From Brachycybe producta (taxonomy: Eukaryota; Arthropoda; Diplopoda; Playtdesmida; Andrognathidae), in assembly GCA_036925085.1 (NCBI GenBank), contig JAUPFP010000002.1, positions 3,216,820 through 3,280,819 of the forward strand: a DNA stretch of 64,000 nt. The letters are read 5' to 3'. The notes beneath the pieces are model-generated. The model saw nothing but the letters and a program-made list of their open reading frames with translations. It was not told where the DNA came from and did no database searches. Each line of letters begins with the position of its first letter. Position 1 is the stretch's first letter. The translations under genes and the position numbers were made by a program. This document shows, in pieces, positions 45,501-48,344 of this stretch.

Positions 45501-47311
45501 TGGAAAGCAATTCAAAAGCTTTAAATCATCATCATTTCCTGCACCTTTTCCAACAATATACAGGGTCGGCCTTATGGGTTCTGTCTCTCCACTTCTTTCG
45601 ATTTTGTGCCAAACTCCCAGAGACCCCACATGCCGTCCATATCCCTTTTTACCACCACAGTCCAAGCTTGTTTGGGCCTTCCTCGACCCCTTTTAACCCT
45701 CCCAGGTGGAACGCCGTCACCTGTTTAAGCAGCTCATCCTCCTCACTGCTAGTTACATTGCCACAAACCATCTTAACCTATTTTCCTGCATTCTTTTCTA
45801 GTATGCTTGCTACCCCTACACTCCTTCTGAAAAAGTCATTTCTGATCCTTATCCTTTCTTGTTACTCCACACTTAAACCTTAGCATCCGCATTTCGGCAA
45901 CACCTGCAGTCTATCCTCTTGCCTCTTCTTGGCTACCCAACATTCCGACCCATAAAACATAGCTGATCTAACCACTGTCCTATAAAACTTGCCCTTTAGT
46001 TTTATTGGCATTTTTCTGTCACATAAAACTCCACATTTTTAAAATGTCTTTGGGTGCAACGTGTATATTATCACTTCCATTATAATTATGGTGGTGTTAT
46101 AAAATGCAGCAAAAATCAGTGTTTGATGGGAAACTTCAGGAAGCAAGCAAATTACATATTGCAGGATCATTCCATTGAAGTTCGACTAGCTGTTACTCAG
46201 CCATCTTCGATTTTCTTCAAAAAATCACACATGATCTATGCCTTTAATAATACAACAAATTATTTTTTTTAGCTCAAACGAATAATTAATACCTGCGGTA
46301 ATGACACCTTAAAGTTCGACACATTTCGGCCAAGTGGGCCCAATGTCATAAATGCTATCAGGGGTGCCCACAGGGGGGTAATCTGGTGAGCAACTCGCCA
46401 TTTGCCTTTGGGGGGGGGGGGTGATTGAAATTTTGTATTAAAATATTTTTATAATAATCAGAATGGTCGAAAATCCAAATTTATTATTTTATTATTTAAT
46501 TTATATTTTAAAAGAAAGTAGGGTGTTTCAGCCACTGGTATACGTCATATTATAAGTGCTGTTTTTACGGCTCTCTGCGCTCGCCGGAATTGATAGCAAG
46601 CGTATACTATAAAATAATTGCTCGCTCGCTACGCTCGCAAAATAGGGAGAATGTTCATGTTTTCCAAAGTTTAAAGACTTCTTTTCAAACACATCTTATG
46701 GTCAATTGAAACTTATTCACAAAACTTTTATGCAAACAATGTAAAATTTGATCATTTTCAATCTGATGAAAATTATATTTGAAAAGTTATAAAAAAAAAC
46801 GCTTTCAGCATTTGGTCGGGGACGGGGTGGGGTGAATTCTTCACTGGCTTTGGGGGGGGGGTGGTACCCCTGAATGGTATCTTTGGACCGGGAATGGTAT
46901 CTTTAGAGGGGGGATGTGCAACCACGTGCAACAAAACCAAGCTACGCCACTGCCAATCAGCAAATAAAATTCTTTGAACGAAACATTTACATGGAAATCT
47001 ACGAATTTGTTCATTCTGTAACTTGTTTTCAAAATTGTTAGCATTTTCTAACTAAAAATTTATTTCATAGTATTTTTGGTATAAGTCACCTACTGTTCAA
47101 ACTAAAGTTTAATTGTTTTTTTTTGTTTCTTTCTTCTTCTTCTTAGTATTGCTATTTTATCATAAAGTTGTTTCAAATAAATTTGTAAAGTTCCGATTTC
47201 AATTTATCTCAGCATCATTTAAGAGTACTTACCTTTTGTTGACAATATATTGAGTACAGCTGGTTGAATTATGGATAAGAAGCAAACGATGATAACAACC
47301 AAATTAATCAT
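1055..47311 (-). CDS. Secreted GH18 chitinase with C-terminal chitin-binding domain, 8 exons
   Basis: A family 18 glycoside hydrolase that would cleave beta-1,4-GlcNAc bonds of chitin outside the cell. I built it from eight exons: 47311-47233, 45402-45196, 42416-42160, 21242-21139, 5171-5045, 4292-4107, 3307-3185 and 1525-1055. All junctions are GT-AG and every phase matches, giving 1554 nt or 517 residues, a normal length for a one-domain chitinase. Residues 1-about 20 are a hydrophobic signal peptide. The catalytic domain carries KVILAIGGW (112-120), GLDVDWEYP (155-163, acid Glu161), VMCYDYHG (223-230) and [12 protein letters not shown] (371-382). A Pro/Thr linker (about 408-441) leads to a six-Cys ChtBD2 domain (Cys 445, 457, 463, 478, 491, 500). 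Oddities are Gln154 in place of the first Asp of DxxDxDxE, and introns of up to 21 kb full of transposons. UTRs and promoter are not resolved. The family call is near certain; the orthologous group is not assigned. Confidence 0.92.
1853..2105. repeat. Dispersed repeat, copy 1 (pair at 47937-48182)
   Basis: About 250 bp nearly identical to 47937-48182 in the same orientation, starting near GAGTTAAAT and ending in TTCACAGGGCTCTGTAGAAC. This copy lies in the last intron of the chitinase gene and the other lies upstream of its start codon. I cannot assign the family. Confidence 0.7.
2119..2384. mobile_element. Inverted-repeat element containing a mariner terminal fragment
   Basis: About 35 bp at 2119-2155 (TTTAAATTATCAGGTGTG...) recurs inverted at 2347-2384. 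Between them, a TA at 2251-2252 is followed at 2253 by TTAGGTTGGTAAGAAAATAA and then TTGCGGTTTTT, which matches the terminal inverted repeat of Hsmar1/cecropia-type mariner elements. I see only one end and no transposase. Confidence 0.55.
2454..3112. mobile_element. hAT-type MITE with 8-bp target duplication
   Basis: The ends are CAGTGGCGTAGCTAAGC and, inverted, GCCTAGCTACGCCCCTG. The flanks are TGCCTGTC (2446-2453) and GGCCTGTC (3113-3120), a 7/8 match to an 8-bp duplication as expected for hAT elements. Inside are poly-C tracts and no transposase. It sits in the intron between chitinase exons 7 and 8. Diverged single ends of similar elements appear near 46952 and 55086. Confidence 0.75.
3185..3307 (-). 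CDS. Chitinase exon 7
   Basis: The acceptor is GTACATAG before 3307 and the donor AAG|GTAAAA follows 3185. It has 41 codons, residues 321-361, starting [14 protein letters not shown] and including [14 protein letters not shown], the conserved segment before the last beta-strand of GH18 chitinases. A competing acceptor ten bases downstream (TGTGTAG) would break the frame, so I chose the upstream one. Confidence 0.88.
3407..4035. mobile_element. TTAA foldback MITE, family A, copy 1 (right end truncated)
   Basis: It begins TTAAGAGGCTACATCGC, the shared terminus of family A. The left half runs through markers such as GTTGTCCAATATTAAG and is followed by its inverted counterpart from about 3840, so the element is one large imperfect palindrome. 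The right terminus is missing. It lies in the intron between exons 7 and 6. Confidence 0.8.
4107..4292 (-). CDS. Chitinase exon 6
   Basis: The acceptor is TATTAAG before 4292 and the donor GAG|GTATTT follows 4107. It encodes residues 259-320, [17 protein letters not shown] followed by [16 protein letters not shown], the conserved substrate-cleft strand of GH18 chitinases, and ends in GTLGYNE. The phase is 0 on both sides. Confidence 0.92.
4347..4945. mobile_element. TTAA foldback MITE, family A, copy 2 (both ends worn)
   Basis: It contains both family A arms (ATTACTTCGCAAAATCTTCG at the left and CGATCAGCATATA near the right) but lacks intact TTAA termini. It directly precedes a 45-bp Helitron tip, so a later insertion or deletion removed its right end. 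Confidence 0.7.
4962..5006 (+). mobile_element. Helitron 3' tip (HelB, copy 2)
   Basis: Only the terminal hairpin CCCGTCACTTATCACGGG and TTACCCCACTAG remain, ending at 5006. It is too short to be more than a remnant. Confidence 0.5.
5045..5171 (-). CDS. Chitinase exon 5
   Basis: The acceptor is GTTGTTAG before 5171 and the donor GTC|GTAAGT follows 5045. The first base completes the Gln codon split with exon 4. It encodes residues 217-258, starting [14 protein letters not shown], which is the MxYDxxG motif, followed by [15 protein letters not shown]. The usual order is GAWE, so Thr232 is one extra residue just after the motif. Confidence 0.92.
5402..6165. mobile_element. TTAA foldback MITE, family A, copy 3
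   Basis: A 764-bp palindrome from TTAAGAGGCTACATCGC to an inverted copy of the same terminus ending at TTAA (6162-6165). The arms fold on each other for several hundred bases around about 5780. The short reading frames in it are palindrome artefacts. It lies in chitinase intron 4. The 230 bp before it and the 290 bp after it show nothing recognisable. Confidence 0.8.
6453..6860. repeat. 17-bp minisatellite (TTTTACCTAATTTGCAA)n
   Basis: About 24 tandem units with small variants (TTTGC or TTTTC in the centre), some shortened to 13-14 bp. It abuts the 3' end of a minus-strand CR1/L2-like fragment, so it probably grew from that element's 3' tail repeat. Confidence 0.9.
6861..7140 (-). mobile_element. 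3' module of a CR1/L2-like non-LTR retrotransposon
   Basis: The plus-strand signature AAGGCCTTTGGCAGAGTGAC, then a GCAGCATGTGAAATGCATTG block, matches the 3' module of the CR1-like element at 26061-27530 and short copies at 48345-48410 and 63826-63870. Only the extreme 3' part remains. From 7141 to 7464 I see no gene. Confidence 0.55.
8165..8901 (+). repeat. Solo LTR inside the Helitron
   Basis: 737 bp beginning TGTGACGACCC and ending GGGTCGTTACA, short inverted ends of TG...CA type. ATGG flanks both sides (8161-8164 and 8902-8905). A TATA box (TATATAA, 8308-8314) and an AATAAA signal (8501-8506) sit in the order expected for U3-R. There is no internal region or partner LTR, so it is a recombination product. 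Confidence 0.75.
9209..9455. repeat. GATGAACAT minisatellite
   Basis: Three 18-bp units (GATGAACACTATATTATG type) are followed by about ten 20-22-bp units such as GATGAACATGGGTTTAAGGG. It lies near the 3' end of the Helitron, where minisatellites are common in this class. Confidence 0.85.
10115..10363 (-). pseudogene. R1-like non-LTR reverse transcriptase fragment, downstream part
   Basis: The minus strand encodes [14 protein letters not shown] and [11 protein letters not shown], the palm motifs of R1-clade-like reverse transcriptases, including the FADD active site. It continues the fragment at 20596-20976; LTR element 1 was inserted between them and left GGTT on both sides. Sequence between 9976 and 10114 shows no further match. 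Confidence 0.75.
10368..11280 (+). repeat. 5' LTR of element 1
   Basis: It starts TGAGACGTTTGGG and ends GGTCCGTCACA. TATATAA is at 10734-10740 and AATAAA at 10881-10886. It is 913 bp, the same length as the 3' LTR. Confidence 0.93.
11286..11303 (+). promoter_or_regulatory. Candidate primer-binding site, element 1
   Basis: TGGTGGAAGTGCGGGGTA starts with TGG, the complement of a tRNA CCA end, five bases after the LTR. Element 2 has TGGTGGAGGTGCGGGGTA at the same place, one base different. Conservation between elements with unrelated LTRs supports the call. I cannot name the tRNA. Confidence 0.6.
11453..12915 (+). pseudogene. gag: gag of element 1 (one frameshift)
   Basis: Structural protein of the virus-like particle. 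The first ATG after the LTR (11453) opens a basic, coiled-coil-rich N-terminus (residues about 15-90, many Arg, Glu and Lys). Somewhere between 11845 and 11950 the frame shifts by -1. The capsid-like region then reads in the frame that ends at 12915 (segments [17 protein letters not shown] and [17 protein letters not shown]). After a poly-Gln stretch comes one CCHC zinc knuckle, [14 protein letters not shown]. The gag TAA at 12913-12915 lies in the spacer of the -1 frameshift signal. The internal shift is most simply a mutation, because no slippery heptamer is visible there. Confidence 0.85.
12903..12947 (+). promoter_or_regulatory. -1 programmed ribosomal frameshift signal at the gag-pol junction
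   Basis: The slippery heptamer T_TTA_AAC (12903-12909) is in the correct gag frame. Then come six bases including the gag stop, and a stem-loop: GGGCG (12916-12920) pairs with CGCCC (12943-12947), one C-A mismatch, then CACT (12922-12925) with AGTG (12938-12941), leaving a 12-base loop. The -1 frame is open across this point and leads into pol. Motif, phase, spacing and structure all fit established -1 frameshift sites of retroelements. Confidence 0.85.
13290..13605 (+). repeat. Tandem repeat encoding an NQAEQ...KKKVTTPVK peptide
   Basis: Five to six in-frame units of 45-60 bp. They alternate between [18 protein letters not shown]-like and [16 protein letters not shown]-like blocks in the leader of pol upstream of protease. 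The repeat is coding in one frame only and is absent from the gag-protease of element 2. Confidence 0.8.
15522..16423 (+). pseudogene. pol: pol of element 1, part 2: RNase H and start of integrase
   Basis: Same frame as part 1. RNase H shows [18 protein letters not shown] (first catalytic Asp) and [17 protein letters not shown] at 15774-15776 interrupts it before [12 protein letters not shown]. The H2C2 zinc finger of integrase follows: [13 protein letters not shown] and later [12 protein letters not shown]. The frame is lost near 16420, in or beside the TTGGGGG run, by a one-base shift. Confidence 0.9.
16424..17673 (+). pseudogene. pol: pol of element 1, part 3: integrase core, GPY/F-like module and AT-hook tail
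   Basis: Resumes one frame over with [10 protein letters not shown] (first Asp), [12 protein letters not shown] (second Asp) and [11 protein letters not shown] (Glu), with 35 residues between the second Asp and the Glu, as in DD35E integrases. A GPY/F-like module follows ([12 protein letters not shown]), then a long acidic tail and an AT-hook, [14 protein letters not shown], which could bind A/T-rich DNA. The stop is TAG 17671-17673. The reading frame of ORF3 overlaps this end. Confidence 0.92.
17856..19255 (+). pseudogene. ORF3 of element 1, unknown function (frameshifted)
   Basis: Lies between integrase and the 3' LTR, where errantiviruses carry env, but has no signal peptide, transmembrane segment or fusion-type hydrophobic stretch. 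The ATG at 17856 opens a Ser/Asp-rich acidic N-terminus ([16 protein letters not shown]). Near 18160-18200 the frame moves; the rest reads to 19255 and is Pro/Arg-rich, then has a more ordered C-terminal part starting [14 protein letters not shown] and containing [12 protein letters not shown] further frame change near 19200 is possible, because the next frame stays open to about 19398. Element 2 has the same layout and a similar RLLNN...TLYVGHFS segment. Function unknown. Confidence 0.65.
19679..20591 (+). repeat. 3' LTR of element 1
   Basis: 913 bp, TGAGACG...GTCACA, about seven substitutions from the 5' LTR by eye. Confidence 0.93.
20596..20976 (-). pseudogene. R1-like non-LTR reverse transcriptase fragment, upstream part
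   Basis: The minus strand encodes [20 protein letters not shown], then [31 protein letters not shown] and [12 protein letters not shown], the fingers and first palm motif of an R1-clade-like reverse transcriptase. The FN in place of the second catalytic context and the later stop indicate decay. It continues at 10363-10115 on the other side of element 1. Confidence 0.8.
21139..21242 (-). CDS. Chitinase exon 4
   Basis: The acceptor is TTATTTTAG before 21242 and the donor ACA|GTTTGT follows 21139. It has 104 nt: residues 182-215 plus two bases of codon 216. It reads [20 protein letters not shown] then [14 protein letters not shown], the segment between the DWE and MxYDxxG motifs of GH18 chitinases. 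It fits both neighbours in phase although 16 kb and 21 kb introns surround it. The donor is GT but weak at +3 to +5. Confidence 0.88.
21340..21494. repeat. (TA)n microsatellite
   Basis: About 155 bp of nearly pure AT dinucleotides with short TAATAATAA interruptions, 100 bp upstream of exon 4 in intron 3 and just before Helitron copy 3. Confidence 0.95.
21500..21886 (+). mobile_element. Helitron (HelB, copy 3)
   Basis: It runs from about GCCAGGTCTGTGT to the hairpin CCTGTCATTTATGACAGG and CTAG at 21883-21886. The hairpin differs from copy 1 by a C-G to T-A change on both sides of the stem. It was inserted in family C copy b, which continues at 21887. The 5' end is approximate. Confidence 0.65.
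22487..22957 (+). pseudogene. RTE endonuclease domain
   Basis: Opens with [16 protein letters not shown], then [43 protein letters not shown] and [14 protein letters not shown]: the conserved catalytic blocks of apurinic-like endonucleases in their RTE form, which nick target DNA. An in-frame TAG at 22958-22960 is followed by about 200 bp of homologous reading frame ([15 protein letters not shown]). Confidence 0.85.
23152..24471 (+). pseudogene. RTE reverse transcriptase, N-terminal and palm region
   Basis: Reads [18 protein letters not shown], then after two frameshifts [20 protein letters not shown] (first catalytic Asp region) and [20 protein letters not shown]. The FADD-type active site that should follow is missing. 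Confidence 0.85.
24469..24592. other. GATCC-rich sequence replacing the RTE active site
   Basis: About 120 bp of GATGGGCGATCCACAGC type sequence, with repeated GATCCGATC and ATCGATT, stands where an RTE ORF should encode about 25 residues including FADD. It resembles no part of the element, so it is an insertion accompanied by deletion. Confidence 0.6.
24704..25291 (+). pseudogene. RTE C-terminal domain
   Basis: Contains [30 protein letters not shown] and [14 protein letters not shown], the typical conserved tail of RTE/CR1-like ORF2 after the reverse transcriptase, ending in a basic segment ([18 protein letters not shown]). The related 3' ends at 45525, 50637 and 52090 are on the minus strand. 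Confidence 0.85.
25828..27914 (-). repeat. Old LTR related to element 2, split by a CR1-like insertion
   Basis: 25828-26060 is similar to the inner part of the element 2 LTR (for example GATGGTGATGGATTGTAGAC versus GATGGAGATAGATTGTAGCC). About 27530-27914 is similar to the other half (GGACCTGTGTACACCTAC and a final AGGTGTTACA). The two parts are in the right order with a CR1/L2-like element between them. The left end is approximate. Confidence 0.6.
26061..27530 (-). pseudogene. CR1/L2/Jockey-type non-LTR retrotransposon, degenerate
   Basis: Minus-strand pieces in different frames encode [51 protein letters not shown] and [20 protein letters not shown], the ordered motifs of this reverse transcriptase group. 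The 3' end carries the tail (ATTGTA)n seen on the plus strand as TTACAATTACAATTACAATT (26061-26080). There are several frameshifts and stops and the 5' part is absent. Confidence 0.8.
27915..29044. other. AT-rich intron sequence
   Basis: Chitinase intron 3. It includes a small AT palindrome around 28240-28300 and short homopolymers. I see no gene or recognisable element. Confidence 0.6.
29045..29471. mobile_element. Palindromic MITE, family F, copy 1
   Basis: The ends CAGTCACACTAGGCTGG and CCAGCCTAGTGTGACTG are inverted copies. The interior is rich in CAGCTGCTGG and AGCAGC motifs. It is more diverged than copy 2 and has no clear TTAA. Confidence 0.65.
29503..30006. mobile_element. Palindromic MITE, family F, copy 2
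   Basis: The left end is CTAATGGCGCATGCACACTA. The right end is the inverse, finishing GTGAATGCGCCTTAA at 30006. Long GC-richer arms include two tandem AGCTGGTAGCTGCTAAAG blocks (29620-29690). It shares its terminal TTAA with the next element. Confidence 0.65.
30003..30564. mobile_element. Palindromic MITE, family E, copy 1
   Basis: It starts TTAAGGGTTGGTTTATAC and ends with the inverse, GTATAAACCAATCCTAA, with arms that continue (CCTTGCTAAGC and GAAGCTTCGCAGGCTGC) for over 200 bp. There is no coding capacity beyond hairpin reading frames. Confidence 0.7.
30561..30933. mobile_element. Palindromic MITE, family E, copy 2
   Basis: Directly abuts copy 1, sharing CTAA. It is shorter and more diverged, with a right end of GATTATAAACCAAACCTAA. 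From 30934 to 31122 I see no feature. Confidence 0.6.
31683..32368 (-). repeat. 3' LTR of element 2
   Basis: On the plus strand it starts TGTGAGCTTTTGAC and ends CAGGGTGTTACA. In minus orientation it has TATAAAA (32187-32181) and AATAAA (32048-32043). The inner flank GTTGGAGGGTA on the minus strand is a candidate polypurine tract. Confidence 0.93.
32772..34949 (-). CDS. ORF3 of element 2, 725 residues, unknown function
   Basis: One uninterrupted ORF from ATG at 34949 ([20 protein letters not shown]). Residues about 10-45 are acidic/Ser-rich. About 110-250 includes [19 protein letters not shown] and a helical, charged stretch ([20 protein letters not shown]). About 255-480 is Pro/Ser/Arg-rich and probably disordered. 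About 500-560 is basic ([16 protein letters not shown]). The last 165 residues look folded: [45 protein letters not shown], then a terminal part ending SAASSYR. I see no signal peptide, transmembrane segment, zinc knuckle or catalytic motif I can name. Position and architecture match ORF3 of element 1. A nucleic-acid-binding accessory role is only a guess from the basic middle. Confidence 0.85.
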   Translation of the reverse strand: MPGRGSWRGGRMMSASSSEDETESGTAGTAEPLSQSACQLQRAGTASAPITRRESPNTIDRRRTSSEPENFHRRGEKRLKASFKRPANVGREGKPAAPSSIVPFDVTTSKHYWEEREDRIDINLMAWGVNQAFRDSIAPGQPIPGGAEARGKRGGGGSVPSPLEDLHLEMQREAALRQAARDKKEGEDNLAYLRAVCARLVELGLPCTAHLPKEELLRIEARLQEAARVTSSATSSPPSSNSPATLTTGLSTSPSPPITPPEPFQHCSPVPSITPPPPPHTPLSSPPTSRCATPPRSEAATPTPTPKLPSIVVVPQPVCVQVPTGARPKEPQQSYRGHHSPRDSLQRPQPRRSSPRGSHLSPRRRPDGRSQQEQRGSSGRGPPPRNNFDPRVRQDLQDHRVQLDRDHRYETRGPPTWVPRRSPPPPPPGRPSGQPTPTPLMPPPSAERAAFLKKQKAITNLLQDVMRQGGDPMEALGRAPGSAKPLEALSRKSASKRLRQRARDMARSALRHARPITGASVSLEPAAPTPARPAAPPTVPHAGATLGRLPLDHPFRAATSGERLLNNRWVTWQREVRSANTLYVGHFSLEEGFPRLDLPPRERYVVGLSRLTSVLITIVFPRRRIVETTSFAGDAIDEATEALLGAFVNSVFRLPAGQTFRTSRHYIPEPDPRYRIAVLWDAAWATLYNKRSSRKIIGDRDIFNIFHRDLPDDQGQWLSAASSYR
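34950..36437 (-). other. Non-coding spacer of element 2 where pol would be
   Basis: About 1.5 kb between gag-protease and ORF3. I see no reverse transcriptase, RNase H or integrase motif in any frame and only short open stretches. Runs such as GGGGGTGGGGGTTGTC and several T-rich tracts give no clue to its origin. Confidence 0.75.
36438..38819 (-). CDS. gag: gag-protease of element 2, 793 residues, single open frame
   Basis: Starts at ATG 38819 ([14 protein letters not shown]). Residues about 60-210 are Arg/His/Pro-rich. About 215-380 is a retrotransposon capsid region ([52 protein letters not shown]). One CCHC knuckle, [14 protein letters not shown], follows. The aspartic protease has [13 protein letters not shown] and [20 protein letters not shown], closely matching the protease of element 1. 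The ORF ends about 40 residues after the protease core, where reverse transcriptase would begin. Unlike element 1, gag and protease are in one frame, so no frameshift is needed. It has no visible damage. Confidence 0.92.
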   Translation of the reverse strand: MATSHDNTGSLSDHQGSHEDLLEVPMTTDVTPPPRPTGAEFDHLSQQVAALSTRMSQFIDDRFTPNRPTTPRRTTRTHRLRDDDSDASSAPYVGYRERHDRYERHYTPHTRHLPRNPDWQQQGQSDDPRHRDERAEIPITTRADSPHSLVRVARSGRRSTPPEQQPSQGATQGTSVYAPRFPPQGVGLMPAGMSNVQDGIYRPTPREPSVEEFNKKYSGRHPADSIQKFNGLTGFRPFLEEFEEVAHLYGWKDHHKEEYITGCFTGAARTWLSKLRYELQDIPWPALRVQMVDTFGKPNELAILEKKYTEMLQKEGESTQAFIWEFMILGDRVYPQLDDQLRISQLRRALHPTIQNAAHHASTTSFKDFANAVLNMEVVLLSLDKWPTEPKPAADSQSGKGASKTDQEPAAAASPKDKTHRSRHDKKPSQTAATNSNRHSAADPQPETTRTFDKSKSTCYNCGKLGHFVRECRQPKKKVAIKQFGEPVTDYDIKGEVPETDIITEDGVEFALIRVAGQIRRIPLPAADSAAGAPTPDKPDNDSSDDSEDIPVKVLDRAPAHKWTPDDLIVWQDTLDVLKQSVKEIGCRENKTIAIMAPGTQSPTKGHSCCRRLMTTVYEQLVSSCSPQEVGDYDASDKNPRIAVTINGKSIRMLADTGATGSVITIELAQEHKFEIEPVLIPPNIQGVGGQRITVVGRLAATVQLGPHAVRGHLLVITGRHEAILGRDLGRALHLAVSMTTNKVYVEDDLFESTLRQKCIEAHIGWALGETSVEAPGKSASTSKENLETPPRK
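38820..41237 (-). other. Long leader of element 2
   Basis: 2.4 kb between primer site and gag. It contains repeated CACGTG-type palindromes, two CAAGATGGCTGAACT blocks near 39500-39555, a CAAGATGGCGGCCGGG block near 40130, purine-rich runs and the minisatellite at 40795-41155. I see no convincing ORF. Confidence 0.7.
40795..41155. repeat. About 60-bp tandem repeat in the leader of element 2
   Basis: Six units with the core GCGGTTGGCTTTGACGTGAT, then CGAGGGCCTCCATACG. Units alternate between GACGTGATCGAGG and GACGCTATCGAGG forms, so the real period may be a dimer of about 118 bp. Confidence 0.9.
41238..41255 (-). promoter_or_regulatory. Candidate primer-binding site, element 2
   Basis: On the minus strand TGGTGGAGGTGCGGGGTA begins two bases after the 5' LTR and differs by one base from that of element 1. 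Confidence 0.6.
41258..41943 (-). repeat. 5' LTR of element 2
   Basis: 686 bp. It differs from the other LTR by one substitution that I could find (CTTCCAGTTGATG here, CTTCCGGTTGATG at about 31891). Confidence 0.93.
42160..42416 (-). CDS. Chitinase exon 3 (catalytic motif)
   Basis: The acceptor is ATCAACAG before 42416 and the donor AAG|GTAACA follows 42160. It encodes residues 96-181: [34 protein letters not shown] and [17 protein letters not shown]. Glu161 is the catalytic acid, and Asp157 and Asp159 are present. The first Asp of the DxxDxDxE signature is Gln154. It has 257 nt, phase 1 in and phase 0 out. Confidence 0.95.
42494..43160. mobile_element. TTAA MITE, family D, copy 1
   Basis: It starts TTAAAGAGACCATTACCC and ends with the degenerate inverse GAGGTAATGTTCTCTTTCAA. 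It aligns along its length with the reverse complement of copy 2. Confidence 0.7.
43241..43309. repeat. Strong inverted repeat (24-bp arms)
   Basis: TTATGCAAAATAAAAGTGGG at the left and its inverse at 43286-43309, 23 of 24 pairs matching, around a 21-bp loop. It lies in intron 2 between the two family D elements. Confidence 0.8.
43685..44259. mobile_element. TTAA MITE, family D, copy 2 (opposite orientation)
   Basis: 575 bp with TTAA at both ends (43685-43688 and 44256-44259) and inverted termini GAGACCATTACCTCCA and TGGAGGTAATGGTCTC. A 14-bp perfect hairpin, CCATAGCCTCCTTA, lies 180 bp beyond at 44440-44472. Confidence 0.75.
44852..44930 (-). repeat. tRNA-like sequence, possible SINE head
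   Basis: The minus strand has an A-box-like TAGGTCAGTGGTGAAGG and a B-box-like GTTTGAACCC about 35 bases apart, the layout of a tRNA-derived SINE promoter. The anticodon arm does not fold properly, so it is not a working tRNA gene. No second copy is visible in the window. Confidence 0.3.
45196..45402 (-). CDS. Chitinase exon 2
   Basis: The acceptor is TTTAATAG before 45402 and the donor G|GTATTT follows 45196. It encodes residues 27-95 ([32 protein letters not shown]), the first beta-strand region of GH18 chitinases. The phase is 1 on both sides. Confidence 0.95.
45525..46036 (-). mobile_element. 5'-truncated RTE 3' end
   Basis: On the minus strand it matches the last 500 bp of the RTE at 22078-25342 (GGAAATGATGATG tail, GTTTTATAGGACAGTGG, GAATGTTGGGTAGCC). 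It lies in intron 1. Confidence 0.8.
46365..46952. mobile_element. Possible hAT-type MITE
   Basis: The right end AGCTACGCCACTG is a hAT-like terminus and CAGGGGTGCCCAC at 46365 could be the left. Poly-G tracts resemble the element at 2454-3112. No matching target duplication was found, so the extent is uncertain. Confidence 0.35.
47233..47311 (-). CDS. Chitinase exon 1 (signal peptide)
   Basis: The ATG at 47311 is preceded on the minus strand by a run of A. It encodes 26 residues ([16 protein letters not shown]...) that form a signal peptide, then G|GTAAGT. The one-base overhang joins exon 2 to make Ala. This is the only in-frame ATG with a signal peptide and a good donor nearby. Confidence 0.85.
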
Positions 47312-47430
47312 TTTTTTTTTTCCTATAGATATGACATGGAAGAAAAATATAATTGTAAAAGTAGTAAAGTACAGTTTGTCATTTCAACTAAACATGCTAG
47401 GTGTAAGATTTTAACTTCTAAATCCAACCC

Positions 47431-47929
47431 TTAAGCCCGTTATAACACCATCAATTATGTCTTCAATAATGTATATAAATTAATTTATAAATGTGACATT
47501 GCATGTGTATAACGACGTGAATGTTAAATTTAATTATTTGTTCAAAATTTCATTAATGAAGAAGATGTTCTATTTTTCTTAAATGATCACAGCTACTGGA
47601 GCGGTTTTTTTCAGGATAAGCATCATTCTTATGTCATTTACAAAGCTATATATACGATGCACTCTGCAACCTATTTAGCACACCTCTCCCCAATTCTCTT
47701 CTCTAGAAGGTCACAAGGTCACAATATATATGATAAACTGTCACACTACGCACTGTTCTGCGCACATTTTTTAGGTAAAAATGGTCAAATATTTTTACAA
47801 GTGTATAACCACCGATTGATACTTATAAATTAATTTATACATTTTATTTACGAAATCATTGAAGAAAACTTTCATCATTTAATTCACACAACTATTTAAG
47901 ACATAGTTGATGGTGTGTAACGGGCTTAA
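47431..47929. mobile_element. TTAA MITE, family G, next to the chitinase start
   Basis: 499 bp with TTAA at both ends and inverted termini TTAAGCCCGTTATAACACC and, inverted, TTAAGCCCGTTACACACC. The arms continue to pair. It begins 120 bp upstream of the chitinase ATG. A TATATATAG sequence on the minus strand near 47655 lies inside it. A partial copy is at 49001-49211. Confidence 0.75.
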
Positions 47930-47936
47930 TACATTG

Positions 47937-48182
47937 CACACACCTGAGTTAAATAAATTCAAATTAAATGTGTTTAAGTGAATTATACGGAATCCAGTTA
48001 AGGACATGAACCAAATAAAAATTGACTTTATTATTATTTTAAATTGAAATACTAAATCAATATTTTGTCAATAGTTTATATAATTATATTTAAGTATTAA
48101 CTCAATATTTTCAGATTATTAACTGAATAAATTACATTCGATATATTGTTTGTTTGCCCTTCACAGGGCTCTGTAGAACACG
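47937..48182. repeat. Dispersed repeat, copy 2 (pair at 1853-2105)
   Basis: Same orientation and about 90% identical by eye to 1853-2105. It directly follows the family G element. Confidence 0.7.
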
Positions 48183-48344
48183 CATCTAAAGTATGAGTTT
48201 TGTTCTAGGTATAACATAATTTATTAATTTAATTAAAAATACAAATTGTAAAACATTTGTAAACAAGAAACTTTGAATTTACATTTAAAAATCAAACATC
48301 CTGTTAATAGGAAGAGATACATACTATGTATTTGAATAATTACT

